Shown here in pieces: positions 46,662 to 54,947 of a stretch of 64,000 bases of DNA. Location of the stretch: NCBI RefSeq assembly GCF_029909975.1, contig NZ_CP094516.1, forward strand, positions 2,294,001-2,358,000, in the 5' to 3' direction. Origin of the DNA: Bradyrhizobium sp. ISRA430 (GTDB lineage Bacteria > Pseudomonadota > Alphaproteobacteria > Rhizobiales > Xanthobacteraceae). The notes below the pieces were generated by a model. That model had not been told where the DNA came from. It was given only the letters and a program-made list of their open reading frames with translations, and searched no databases. The translations under genes were made by a program, and so were the position numbers. The stretch's first letter is position 1. Each line of letters starts with the position of its first letter.

Positions 46662-47618
46662 ATGGCCCCCCGAGCCAATTGGAAGGGTTTTTTGCGGCTC
46701 TCGCTCGTGACCTGCCCGGTCGCGCTCTATCCCGCCACTTCGGATACCGAGAAGGTCTCGTTCAACCAGATCAATCGCAAGACCGGCCACCGGATCAAGT
46801 ATCTCAAGGTCGACGCCGAGACCGGTGACGAGGTGACCTCCGAGGACATCGTCAAGGGCTACAAGGTCGACACCGACACCTATATCGAGGTCACCAAGGA
46901 CGAACTCGACGACATCGCGCTCGATTCGACCCACACGATCGAGATCGATGAATTCGTGCCCAAGGCCGACATCGACAACCGCTATCTGATCCGGCCCTAT
47001 TATCTCGTGCCGGACGGCAAGGTCGGCCACGACGCCTATGCCGTGATCCGCGAGACCATCCGCAGCATGAACAAGGTCGCGATCGGCCGTGTGGTGCTGA
47101 CCAACCGCGAGCACATCATTGCGCTGGAGCCGCTGGAGAGCGGCCTGATGGGCACGCTGCTGCGCTACCCGTACGAAGTGCGCAGCGAGACGGAGTATTT
47201 CGACGATATCCAGGACGTGAAGCTCACCAAGGACATGCTCGACCTCGCCAAGCACATCGTCGAGAAGAAGTCCGGGGCCTTCGAGCCCGAACTGTTCGAG
47301 GATCATTACGAGACTGCGCTGATCGATCTCATCAACAAGAAGCGCAGCGGCATGCCCATTGCCGCCAAGGCGGCGCCGAAGACCGGCGGCAACGTCATCA
47401 ACCTGATGGACGCGCTGAAGAAGAGCCTCGCCAGCGAGAAGGAAGCGGCGCCCGCGGCGAAGGTCGCCAAGGGTAAGAAGCCGAAGAAGCGCGTCGAAGG
47501 CCAGCGCGAGATGCTGCTGCCGATTGCCGGCAAGGGCGGCAAGGAGGCGGCGGCTAAGGAAGCCCCGAAGAAGGACAAGCCGGTGCGCGCGCCGGCACGG
47601 GCGAAGAAGGCCGGATAG
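46662..47618 (+). CDS. ku: Non-homologous end-joining protein Ku
   Basis: 318 aa, a bacterial Ku homodimer subunit. Recognisable from APRANWKGFLRLSLVTCPVALYPAT, FNQINRKTGHRIKYLKVD, VTKDELDDIALDSTHTIEIDEFV and REHIIALEPLESGLMGTLLRYPYEVR. The C-terminal 65 residues are Lys/Ala/Pro-rich (AKGKKPKKRVEGQRE onward), an extension used for DNA and LigD contact. It binds double-strand break ends. No ligD is in the window. A GGAGTAACCC ribosome site precedes the start. Confidence 0.97.
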   Translation: MAPRANWKGFLRLSLVTCPVALYPATSDTEKVSFNQINRKTGHRIKYLKVDAETGDEVTSEDIVKGYKVDTDTYIEVTKDELDDIALDSTHTIEIDEFVPKADIDNRYLIRPYYLVPDGKVGHDAYAVIRETIRSMNKVAIGRVVLTNREHIIALEPLESGLMGTLLRYPYEVRSETEYFDDIQDVKLTKDMLDLAKHIVEKKSGAFEPELFEDHYETALIDLINKKRSGMPIAAKAAPKTGGNVINLMDALKKSLASEKEAAPAAKVAKGKKPKKRVEGQREMLLPIAGKGGKEAAAKEAPKKDKPVRAPARAKKAG

Positions 47619-47676
47619 CAGCAGCGGTCGGGGGCGAAGCGCGTCGTGATGTCTCCCGCAGACGGGCCGGCCTGAC

Positions 47677-47913
47677 ATGCCCTGGTCGGCGACGTTCGAC
47701 GATCCCATTCCCCTCCGCAACGGGCGCAAGCTGCAGACCCTGCAAGAGGCGGCCGATCACATCATGCAACTGCCCGAGGACGCGCAGCACGCGCGTCACT
47801 GGCAGACCGCGATCGAGACCTTGATCAACGCGGCCGAGACCGGCGGCGGCTGGATGTTGTTTGCCCGCATAGCGATGTTGCGGGCGCTGAACGCGGACGC
47901 TCGTCGCGGGTGA
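47677..47913 (+). CDS. 78-aa conserved hypothetical protein
   Basis: MPWSATFDDPIPLRNGRKLQ, then TLQEAADHIMQLPEDAQHAR, HWQTAIETLINAAETGG and a helix GWMLFARIAMLRALN. I recall similar small proteins in many Bradyrhizobium genomes, without function. No signal peptide. It lies 58 bases after ku on the same strand; whether it is cotranscribed is unclear. Confidence 0.7.
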   Translation: MPWSATFDDPIPLRNGRKLQTLQEAADHIMQLPEDAQHARHWQTAIETLINAAETGGGWMLFARIAMLRALNADARRG

Positions 47914-48272
47914 GGCCTGCCCGGCCCGAGATCGTTTGCACAGTGGGCTATCGATTGCGGGTCCCGTGCCGAGCCGCTGGAGAGCCGCCTCAACAATCCG
48001 TTAAGCACGCCGCCGCTTTGGTGAGACAGCCGGCTCCTCTTCACGCTGCGCGAGGTATCCTTTCGGAACACAAAATTAACCTTCGATTCCCGCGGCCGAT
48101 CTTAAATCCACACGAATTGGGTGAGGAAACCTTAAGTTAGTCGATGGCAACATAGGTGGCAGCAGGCGAGGACGGCCGGACCTGTTGTTTCAACGCGCCC
48201 CAAAAGTTGATGGATCAATTTACATTCCGAAGACGGCGCGAGCATACGTTGAGGGATGAACAGGAGTTGACG
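47914..48272. other. Gene-free region upstream of the Flp pilin gene
   Basis: No convincing gene. Bases 48060-48140 are AT-richer, with several TTAA words (48076, 48102, 48132 region), and probably contain the pilin promoter. No canonical -35/-10 is assigned. Confidence 0.5.
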
Positions 48273-48437
48273 ATGACCTTGCTCAGGTCCTTTCTTGCCG
48301 ACGAAAATGGTGCCACCGCCATCGAGTATTGTCTGATTGCCGCTGGTATTGCGCTCGCAATCGTCACCGTCGTGAACAACGTCGGGACGGCACTCCTGAA
48401 CAACAAGTTCGACTCGATCAACGCGGCCACGAAGTAA
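48273..48437 (+). CDS. Flp/Fap-type pilin
   Basis: 54 aa from the ATG at 48273, with AGGAGTTGACG upstream. Prepilin motif ENGATAIEYCLIAAGIALAI: cleavage after Gly of DENG, then the hydrophobic helix with the conserved Glu-Tyr pair. The mature pilin is about 43 residues. It would be assembled by a Tad secretion apparatus, whose genes are not in this window, so this is a detached pilin copy. An in-frame upstream extension of 39 codons is rejected. Confidence 0.9.
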   Translation: MTLLRSFLADENGATAIEYCLIAAGIALAIVTVVNNVGTALLNNKFDSINAATK

Positions 48438-48466
48438 CCGCCATTTTTGATCCTCCGCCATCTCGC

Positions 48467-48544
48467 CATTGCGAGCGCAGCGAAGCAATCCAGAATCCCT
48501 CAGCGGAAACACCCTGGATTGCTCCGATGCACTCGCAGTGACGG
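48467..48544. repeat. Palindromic intergenic element, family F
   Basis: CATTGCGAGCGCAGCGAAGC followed by AATCCAG on the left, and CTGGATTGCTCCGATGCACT and CGCAGTGACGG on the right. An imperfect hairpin of about 78 bases. It occupies the centre of the gene-free stretch 48438-48747; the rest shows only the ribosome site of the next gene. Confidence 0.7.
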
Positions 48545-48747
48545 AGTATGATCAACCACGTTCTTCCTTCCAATTGACCGGACTGCGCTGTCCTCGACCT
48601 CCGCTGGTCGATCAACCTGTATTTTGGGTGCAGCCGGATAGATGACCGCAGCAAGTCATTGAACTGGGTGCAAGCCGCTGACGACTAAAACTATGGGCTC
48701 AGCGGTTTTGAGCTGCGGCCGCGTTGTCGCGTCTGCAGGAGATTGTC

Positions 48748-49320
48748 ATGTTTTTGGACCCAACCGACATAAAGAAGTTTCCCAAGGCAACGAAATTCAT
48801 ACAGGGCATCGACAGCGCCCTAAGCGCACAGCCGAAAATACGGAAGGCATTTTTCGAAGCTTGCATGGCCGATGATCAATTCCAGCCTGCCTCGGTAGCC
48901 GAGAACATTGCCAAGAAGGCGCTGAGGTTTGCATCCCCACCACGCGTAGACGTTCACGAGGGGCTGATAAAACCACCGGTGCAAGGCGAGATCGTCGACG
49001 CGTGCGGGTTTACGGATACGTTCGGCGTTGCCTTCGGCCGGAAGTCGATCGTTGTTATTACGTCCTTTTGGTTTGATGCATTCGAGGACGGCTTTGACGT
49101 TGATCCGACCCGCGCCGGAAATCGGCTGATGAGAACGCTGCTACACGAGCTTGTCCATTGGGTCCGCAACGAGGCCAAGGCGTCCGACGAAATTCTGATC
49201 GGTGGATATAAAGGACAGTACAAGGAAGCCGGTCACGTTTTCGAGGAATGGGCCTACGGCACCGCGAATATCTGCACCGAAAACGAAATATGGGCCGCAA
49301 TCCTTTCGAGGCGGAAGTAA
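48748..49320 (+). CDS. Zinc-metallopeptidase-like protein (HExxH), possible effector
   Basis: 190 aa from the ATG at 48748, with CAGGAGATTGTC upstream. The core LMRTLLHELVHWVRNEA contains an HELVH zinc motif, followed after about 30 residues by KEAGHVFEEWAYG, whose Glu could be a third ligand or catalytic partner. The segment VVITSFWFDAFEDGFDVDPTRAGNRLM precedes it. There is no Sec signal. Such compact zincins occur in type VI or polymorphic-toxin effectors and in phage proteins; which applies here is unknown. The DNA is visibly less GC-rich than that of its neighbours, suggesting acquisition. Confidence 0.65.
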   Translation: MFLDPTDIKKFPKATKFIQGIDSALSAQPKIRKAFFEACMADDQFQPASVAENIAKKALRFASPPRVDVHEGLIKPPVQGEIVDACGFTDTFGVAFGRKSIVVITSFWFDAFEDGFDVDPTRAGNRLMRTLLHELVHWVRNEAKASDEILIGGYKGQYKEAGHVFEEWAYGTANICTENEIWAAILSRRK

Positions 49321-49659
49321 GGGTTTCAGCCGTTCGGGTGCATCCGGACAATCCGATCGGCGACCATAAGAATGAGGGCGGCGAGATCTGCTCTCGGGCG
49401 TGGCCAACGCCGGCGCCCGAAGCTGCCCCGGACATGCACCACAGTTCAGGCTGTCAGAGCCGAACCATGCATTGGTCATCGCCGGACGTCAGGGCTCAAG
49501 ATCCTGAATTTTCCGCTCGCGTACCCGTGAGCAGATTTCGTCAACCGCGCGGAACGAAACAATCGACCTTTGGATCGAAGCCGCTTTCCAGCGACCACGA
49601 AGTCACGGCGAAGCATCGCCGAGCTAGCATGGATGCTGTTCTGGTTTGGAGAGGCAACA
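49321..49659. other. Gene-free stretch with no recognised feature
   Basis: Several short overlapping frames are open but none has a ribosome site, composition bias or recognisable motif. Possibly decayed accessory DNA. Confidence 0.4.
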
Positions 49660-49752
49660 ATGCGGTCGCATCAGACTTTCGTCGCTCCAGTCATCATCCT
49701 TTGTTATTCGCTGCTGAGCATCGCCACTCTGGTGATGGTCGGAGCGTGGTAA
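49660..49752 (+). CDS. 30-aa hydrophobic peptide
   Basis: ATG preceded by TGGAGAGGCAACA. The peptide is one membrane helix (VAPVIILCYSLLSIATLVMV) with a short polar N-terminus (MRSHQTF). Function unknown. Coding status rests on the ribosome site and the clean helix. A second tiny membrane ORF follows after 16 bases. Confidence 0.4.
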   Translation: MRSHQTFVAPVIILCYSLLSIATLVMVGAW

Positions 49753-49768
49753 TGTCGGTTAAACGTCC

Positions 49769-49867
49769 ATGCGCGAAGAATTTACATCAATGGCTTTTCT
49801 GGCCGTGACCATCGCCGGTGTCGCCCTACTCGGATCGGGTCTGCTTGCACTGGTTTTTGTGGGATAG
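49769..49867 (+). CDS. 32-aa hydrophobic peptide
   Basis: MREEFTSMAFLAVTIAGVAL, then LGSGLLALVFVG. A single hydrophobic helix after a charged N-terminus. The ribosome site is weak; translation may be coupled to the preceding peptide. It resembles tiny membrane subunits or type I toxin-like peptides only in general character. Confidence 0.35.
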   Translation: MREEFTSMAFLAVTIAGVALLGSGLLALVFVG

Positions 49868-50087
49868 GCCGCGCGGCGGCTCAGAGCCGCGCATTGAGAG
49901 AGTCGATTTCTTTCCAGGCGGGCTGCTGACCGCCGCGCGAAGACTCGGGTGCCGACAGCATCGCATTGTCTCTGACGCGCATGGTTCGTGCCGATTCGGC
50001 GCCATCTAGTCCATTCGAGCTAGCCCGCAAAACCCGCCAGGCGCCATGGTGGCGGCCGCCGCGGCCTGCGGCAGCCATCCGCCAGCC

Positions 50088-50348
50088 CTAAGCCGTACGG
50101 TCAACCGGGCCCGCTGTCCGACGACGGGTCAGCTCCGCAGCGTGCACCGCAGAGGACCGCGAGCGCTCGCGATGCGTGGCATGGAGAAGGAGGAGGAACA
50201 GGGCGCTCCCTGCCCTGTAGCGTGCAGCGGCACGAGTTGTCTCTCGACCACACATCAACAACTTTCCGGCCTCGTCGCACACGGTCCAGCGCCACGTGCG
50301 GCTTCGGCGTCTTATCCCGGTCTCGAACAATCGGAATTCGCTGGTCAT
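50088..50348 (-). CDS. 86-aa small conserved-looking protein
   Basis: ATG at 50348 with AGGAAGCCGCC upstream. FRLFETGIRRRSRTWRWTVC, DEAGKLLMCGRETTRAAARY, then an alanine-rich helix with ALFLLLLHA. The pattern of WRW, a Gly turn and a C-terminal helix reminds me of recurrent small Bradyrhizobium hypotheticals. Very basic, no signal peptide. Flanking bases 49868-50087 and 50349-50608 hold no other recognised gene. Confidence 0.45.
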   Translation of the reverse strand: MTSEFRLFETGIRRRSRTWRWTVCDEAGKLLMCGRETTRAAARYRAGSALFLLLLHATHRERSRSSAVHAAELTRRRTAGPVDRTA

Positions 50349-50608
50349 GGCGGCTTCCTATGTTTCTGCTTGAGGCAAGGAGACCCACAATAAGCAAAAA
50401 GCGTGACAAAGCTGATATAAAGGATGTAACGTCGCGTTCGGAATATTGTGGCCGCAAAGGTGTTGTTAGTAACTTATGCGGCCAAAAAATTCATTTTAGA
50501 CTTTCCGCGGGAGTCACCTTCTACTTCCGCTTGAGCGAGTTTGCGGCCGATCCCCGCAATTCGCTGTATAGTTGACCAACTCACGATACTCGCGGCAGGT
50601 TAGAAATA

Positions 50609-51211
50609 ATGTCGCCTACGTTAGACAGGATCGCGCTTTTTATCGACGGGCCCAATCTCTATGCGACGGCCAAAACGCTGGGCTTCGATATCGACTACAA
50701 GCGCCTGCTGAAGGAATTTCAGAGCCGCGGAATGCTGCTGCGGGCTTTCTATTACACCGCGCTCATCGAGGACCAGGAATACTCCTCAATCCGCCCCCTG
50801 ATCGACTGGCTGGACTACAATGGCTACACCGTCGTCACCAAGGCGACGAAGGAATTCATCGATGCCTCCGGCCGCCGCAAGGTCAAGGGCAACATGGACA
50901 TCGAGCTCGCGGTCGACGCGATGGAGATCGCTGAGCACATCGATCAGATGGTGCTGTTTTCCGGTGACGGCGATTTTCGCTCGCTGGTCGAGGCCGTGCA
51001 GCGTCGCGGCGTGAGGGTGACCGTAGTCTCCACTATCACCAGCCAGCCTCCGATGATCGCGGACGAATTGCGCCGCCAGGCCGACGTCTTCACCGATCTG
51101 ATCGAGCTCCAGCCGAATGTCGGCCGCGATCCGTCCGGGCGTCCAGTGCTGCGCGAGCGCGAACCACTCCAGCGTGGTCCTGCAAGTCCGAAGGGAAATG
51201 ATGCGCGGTAA
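50609..51211 (+). CDS. NYN-domain (LabA/DUF88-type) protein
   Basis: 200 aa. PIN-like NYN domain over residues 5-160 with the acidic metal-site residues in RIALFIDGPNLYATA, KGNMDIELAVDAMEIAEHID and MVLFSGDGDFRSLVEAV. Members are putative RNA-processing nucleases. The last 35 residues are a basic, Pro/Arg-rich tail (GRDPSGRPVLREREPL) that could bind RNA. A family of about this size is widespread in alphaproteobacteria. Confidence 0.9.
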   Translation: MSPTLDRIALFIDGPNLYATAKTLGFDIDYKRLLKEFQSRGMLLRAFYYTALIEDQEYSSIRPLIDWLDYNGYTVVTKATKEFIDASGRRKVKGNMDIELAVDAMEIAEHIDQMVLFSGDGDFRSLVEAVQRRGVRVTVVSTITSQPPMIADELRRQADVFTDLIELQPNVGRDPSGRPVLREREPLQRGPASPKGNDAR

Positions 51212-51349
51212 CGAGGTCCGCATTATTCCGAAACTCCGGCATTTCCCGAGTGTTTCGGTGCACTGCCACTTTTAGGAAGACTTGTCGCATCGGCGCCGTT
51301 CAGTAACACTGCTCCTATTTCACTATTTCATAGAAATTTTTAGGAGGGC

Positions 51350-51502
51350 ATGATGCCCAGGATATTGGAAGTCATGTTGTGGTGTGCCGCGCTCGCTACG
51401 TGGCTTATGTTTTTCTTCGCAATCATAGGCGAGTGCTTGAAGCCGCTCTCAAAGAGCATCCGTCGGTTCGTTCAGGGAACTCTCAGAGCCAAAGTGAAGT
51501 GA
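51350..51502 (+). CDS. 50-aa single-pass membrane protein
   Basis: ATG at 51350 (or 51353) behind a near-perfect ribosome site TAGGAGGGC. MMPRILEVMLWCAALATWLM and FFFAIIGECLK form one membrane helix; the tail (SKSIRRFVQGTLRAKVK) is strongly basic and would lie in the cytoplasm. Unknown function. The strong ribosome site is the main evidence for expression. Confidence 0.55.
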   Translation: MMPRILEVMLWCAALATWLMFFFAIIGECLKPLSKSIRRFVQGTLRAKVK

Positions 51503-51656
51503 CGCAGCGGTGATTCCACGCGCGAGTTGATAGCCGCTACACCAATACTCTGAGGTTCAGCAGGGCGAGCAGCCACGATCATGATGGACGAGCCGAGCCA
51601 GGCCCCGGCCGCCCGTGCGGAGGGATATGCTCGCGAAAGGGAATGGGCCGAAGCCG

Positions 51657-52127
51657 CTATCTTCCGAACTTCCGGTCGAGGGAGAATCGGCCTCCACCGG
51701 TTACAAAGATCAGCATCGCGCCTCCCATGATCGAGATATTCTTCAAAAAATTATTGTACTGCCCAATCTGCTGCGAACCGGGCGGATAATCCCAGTAGCG
51801 ATGGGCGATGGCGGTAGCCGCCAACACAAACAGAAAAACCAAAACCGCGGAGTAGCGCGTACCAACCCCCAATATCAAACCAGCCGATATCAGGACCTCC
51901 AGCGCCACGGTCGTCGCGGTGAACAGCTCAGGCGCTGGCAGGTTCAGCGATCTGAAATAGCCCACGGAGCCAGCGAAATTGGTCATTGCTCCGTACGCAC
52001 TCCCGACGAACACCCATGCAAGCAGGATGCGGCCGATCAGAATCAGGAGGTCGGCGCTCCTACTGGCGAACGCGTCTGCCCGAGAGATTAGCGAGCGAGG
52101 ATCGAATTGCACTGGCCATTGCCCCAT
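51657..52127 (-). CDS. DoxX-family membrane protein
   Basis: 156 aa from the ATG at 52127 (a GTG at 52151 would add 8 residues). Four membrane helices; DoxX features are LILIGRILLAWVFVGSAYGA, FAGSVGYFRSLNLPAPELF, TVALEVLISAGLILGVGTRY, HRYWDYPPGSQQIGQYNNFLKNISIMGG. DoxX proteins are small inner-membrane proteins linked to oxidative stress or thiosulfate metabolism in some bacteria; the role here is unknown. Confidence 0.85.
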   Translation of the reverse strand: MGQWPVQFDPRSLISRADAFASRSADLLILIGRILLAWVFVGSAYGAMTNFAGSVGYFRSLNLPAPELFTATTVALEVLISAGLILGVGTRYSAVLVFLFVLAATAIAHRYWDYPPGSQQIGQYNNFLKNISIMGGAMLIFVTGGGRFSLDRKFGR

Positions 52128-52196
52128 AGCTTTTGTTGTCCGTGGGCGCACGACACTTAACCATCGACAGTAAAGCTAACATAACCAGCGAATGAC

Positions 52197-52967
52197 ATGA
52201 AGGCAGTTACCGGGTCCTTGATGCGCTGCAAACTTGCAAAGGGCGGCAGCGACACCTTCACTGGCAGGAGCGGCTCCGCCAACACTTTCTTCGGCGATGC
52301 GGGCGGCACCATGTCCGGCCATGCTCAGGGCGGCGATGACGAGGCGGTCTTCGCAGGCAATGCTCCGTTCAACGTCAGGGTCCCTAATTTTGCGTATGGC
52401 GATGCCCTTACGATGACTGGCAACGCCGTGGGCGGCAACGATCGCCTGACCGGCGGCGCCGCCACCGGCGATGTTCTCAACCAGTTCTACGGCGACGCGA
52501 AATCCATGTCCGATTCTGCGCACGGAGGTAACGATACGCTTACTGGCGGCAACGCCACCGGCCCGGGCACGGTGACCAACATTCTTTTCGGCGACGCCGA
52601 GTCCTTGTCCGGCTCAGCCAAAGGCGGCGACGATATCCTGTACGCAGGGACCGCGGCCGCTGGCTCCACGGTCACGAACGACATGTGGGGCGACGGGCAA
52701 TTGAGCGGCGGCGCTCAGGGTGGCGCGGATCTATTCGTGTTCAAGGACTCGGGTTCGATGACAGTTGGGACCCACAACACCATCGAAGACTTCAGCCAGG
52801 CCCAACAGGACAAAATTGAGTTTGCCGGTGTGACGGGCGTGCAGTCGTTCGCGAACCTTGTCGTCGCCCAAAGTGGGACTGACACCGTCATCACCGCGGG
52901 AGCAGATCAAATCACTCTCCACAACTTCAGCAGCGCGCTAACAGCGAATGACTTTTTGTTCGCCTGA
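52197..52967 (+). CDS. RTX-like protein of five tandem ~33-residue repeats with a type I secretion tail
   Basis: 256 aa. Repeats begin NTFFGDAGGTMSGHAQGGDD, NFAYGDALTMTGNAVGGND, QFYGDAKSMSDSAHGGND, NILFGDAESLSGSAKGGDD and NDMWGDGQLSGGAQGGAD, so each has a GDA turn followed by GG(D/N)D, longer than the classical nonapeptide. The C-terminus (HNTIEDFSQAQQDKIEFAGV, then ITLHNFSSALTANDFLFA) looks like an uncleaved type I secretion signal. No catalytic domain and no signal peptide; no ABC exporter nearby. The ribosome site is weak and the N-terminus is abrupt, so it may be a truncated copy. Confidence 0.75.
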   Translation: MKAVTGSLMRCKLAKGGSDTFTGRSGSANTFFGDAGGTMSGHAQGGDDEAVFAGNAPFNVRVPNFAYGDALTMTGNAVGGNDRLTGGAATGDVLNQFYGDAKSMSDSAHGGNDTLTGGNATGPGTVTNILFGDAESLSGSAKGGDDILYAGTAAAGSTVTNDMWGDGQLSGGAQGGADLFVFKDSGSMTVGTHNTIEDFSQAQQDKIEFAGVTGVQSFANLVVAQSGTDTVITAGADQITLHNFSSALTANDFLFA

Positions 52968-53227
52968 AAGCAGATAGCGCGGCTCGCTCGGGTTGCACTG
53001 GCACTGTGTCCGCATGACAGCGTCGGGCGAATGTCCGTTCATGTACAAAAAGCGGTCCGGAACCGTTAAGCGCTTGGCTAACATCACGCCGACACCGGCT
53101 GCACGCTCGCGCCGCATAGCTGACCTACCGCAGCCCTCCCGCGGCCGAGCTTTACGCTTCTGGAAAATCCTGATCCTCTGTCTTCCAAATCGGCCGGGCC
53201 AACCGGCCTGCTCAGGGGAGAGACGCC

Positions 53228-54862
53228 ATGAAGCTCGGCACTGCGATCGCGGAAATCATGAAGCGCGAGGGGATCGAGATCCTCTGCGGTTATCCGGTCA
53301 ACCACCTGATCGAGCACGCGGCGAAAGCCGAGATCCGACCCGTGATGGTGCGCCAGGAGCGCGTCGGGATCCACATGGCGGACGCCATCTCCCGCATCAC
53401 TTCGGGACGCAGCATCGGCGCGTTCTGCATGCAGCACGGCCCCGGCGCGGAGAACGCCATGGGCGGGGTTGCGCAATGCTTCGGCGAGTCCGTGCCTGTG
53501 CTGGTGCTGCCCATGGGCTATCAGCGGCGACTGTCGCATGTCGAACCCAACTTCAACTCCAGCGAGGTGATGAAGGCATTTGCCAAGTCCTCCGAGCCGA
53601 TCATCCTGGCAGCCGAGGTCGCCAACATCTTCCGCCGCGCCTTCACCAAGCTGAAGAACGGCCGTGGCGGTCCTGTCATCGTCGAGATCCCCTCGGACAT
53701 GTGGAATGAGGACGTGCCGGAGCCCCTCAACTACGCCCCGGTGCTGCGCACCCGCTACGGCGCCGATCCCGTGCATGTGAGGGAAGCCGCAAGCCTCCTC
53801 GTCAATGCGAAGCGGCCGGTGATCTATGCCGGCCAGGGCGTGCACTACGCGCAGGCCTGGCCGCAACTGAAGCGGCTCGCCGAACGGCTGGCTATTCCGG
53901 TCACAACGAGCCTCGGCGGCAAGTCGTCGTTCCCGGAGACCCATCCGCTGTCGCTCGGCTCCGGCGGTCTCGCGGTGCCGCGCTCTGTGCCGAAATTCTT
54001 GGGGGAAGCCGACGTCATCTTCGGCATCGGCTGCTCCTTCACCGAAACCAGCTTCGGCATCGCGATGCCGAAGGGCAAGACCATCATCCATTCCACGCTT
54101 GACCCGAACCATCTCAACAAGGATGTCGAAGCCAAAATCGGCCTCGTCGGCGACGCCGGCCTCGTGCTCGATGCGCTGCTGGAGGAGATCGGCAAGACCG
54201 TCACATCGGATCGCGATGCCTCAGCGGTCGCGGCCGAGATCGCGGCCTCGCACAAGGAGTGGCTCGCAAAGTGGATGCCGAAGCTCACCAGCAATGACGC
54301 GCCGCTCAATCCCTATCGCGTGCTCTGGGACCTCCAGCACACCGTCGACATCCACAACACCATCATCACACACGATGCCGGCAGCCCGCGCGACCAGCTC
54401 TCGCCGTTCTGGAAGGCCGTCGAGCCCCTCTCCTATCTCGGCTGGGGCAAGACGACGCAGCTCGGCTACGGCCTCGGGCTTGCGATGGGCGCCAAGCTCG
54501 CAAAGCCCGACAAGCTCTGTATCAACGTCTGGGGCGATGCCGCGATCGGCTTCACGGGGATGGATTTCGAGACCGCGGTGCGCGAGCGCATTCCGATCAT
54601 GTCGATCCTGCTCAACAATTTCTCGATGGCGATCGAGCTGAAGGTGATGCCGGTCTCGACCGAAAAATACCGCTCGACCGACATTTCCGGGGACTATGCC
54701 GCGATGGCGCGCGCCTTCGGCGGCCATGGCGAGCGGGTGACTAAGCCGGAGGACATCGTGCCCGCGATCAGGCGCGGCATCCAAAAGACGCGGGAGGGCG
54801 TCCCGGTGCTGCTGGAGTTCATCACCAGCAAGGAGACCGAGGTGTCGCGGCCGGGCACCTGA
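53228..54862 (+). CDS. Thiamine-diphosphate-dependent enzyme, acetolactate-synthase-like
   Basis: 544 aa with a GGGGAGAGACGCC ribosome site. The N-terminal PYR domain has the activating Glu in MVRQERVGIHMADA; the central domain follows; the C-terminal PP domain has the diphosphate motif GDAAIGFTGMDFETAVRERI ending LLNNFSMAIEL. The active-site loop residues differ from those of true acetolactate synthase (CMQHGPGAENAMGG instead of the usual GPG-N context with herbicide-site residues), so the reaction, possibly a 2-oxo-acid decarboxylation or carboligation, is open. It precedes the GAF kinase gene by 85 bases. Confidence 0.85.
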   Translation: MKLGTAIAEIMKREGIEILCGYPVNHLIEHAAKAEIRPVMVRQERVGIHMADAISRITSGRSIGAFCMQHGPGAENAMGGVAQCFGESVPVLVLPMGYQRRLSHVEPNFNSSEVMKAFAKSSEPIILAAEVANIFRRAFTKLKNGRGGPVIVEIPSDMWNEDVPEPLNYAPVLRTRYGADPVHVREAASLLVNAKRPVIYAGQGVHYAQAWPQLKRLAERLAIPVTTSLGGKSSFPETHPLSLGSGGLAVPRSVPKFLGEADVIFGIGCSFTETSFGIAMPKGKTIIHSTLDPNHLNKDVEAKIGLVGDAGLVLDALLEEIGKTVTSDRDASAVAAEIAASHKEWLAKWMPKLTSNDAPLNPYRVLWDLQHTVDIHNTIITHDAGSPRDQLSPFWKAVEPLSYLGWGKTTQLGYGLGLAMGAKLAKPDKLCINVWGDAAIGFTGMDFETAVRERIPIMSILLNNFSMAIELKVMPVSTEKYRSTDISGDYAAMARAFGGHGERVTKPEDIVPAIRRGIQKTREGVPVLLEFITSKETEVSRPGT

Positions 54863-54947
54863 AACCTCTACTTGAGTCTTGGCCAAGCGGGCTTTTGGCG
54901 CTAAAGGCGCGGCCGTGGGACTGGCTCCCGGCCGCACCGGACGATCA

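Noticed and set aside
48076..48140. TTAA words upstream of the Flp pilin gene as CtrA sites
   Set aside because: None has the second TTAA at seven-base spacing with fewer than two mismatches; AT-rich promoter composition explains them equally well.
47910..48140. 76-codon frame between the 78-aa gene and the pilin gene
   Set aside because: No ribosome site, low-complexity Pro/Arg/His composition and it runs into the probable promoter region.
50449..50484. TGGCCGCA / TGCGGCCA inverted repeat as a terminator
   Set aside because: The stem is only 8 bp with a 20-base loop, and the run of A on the plus strand is on the wrong side for either neighbouring gene.
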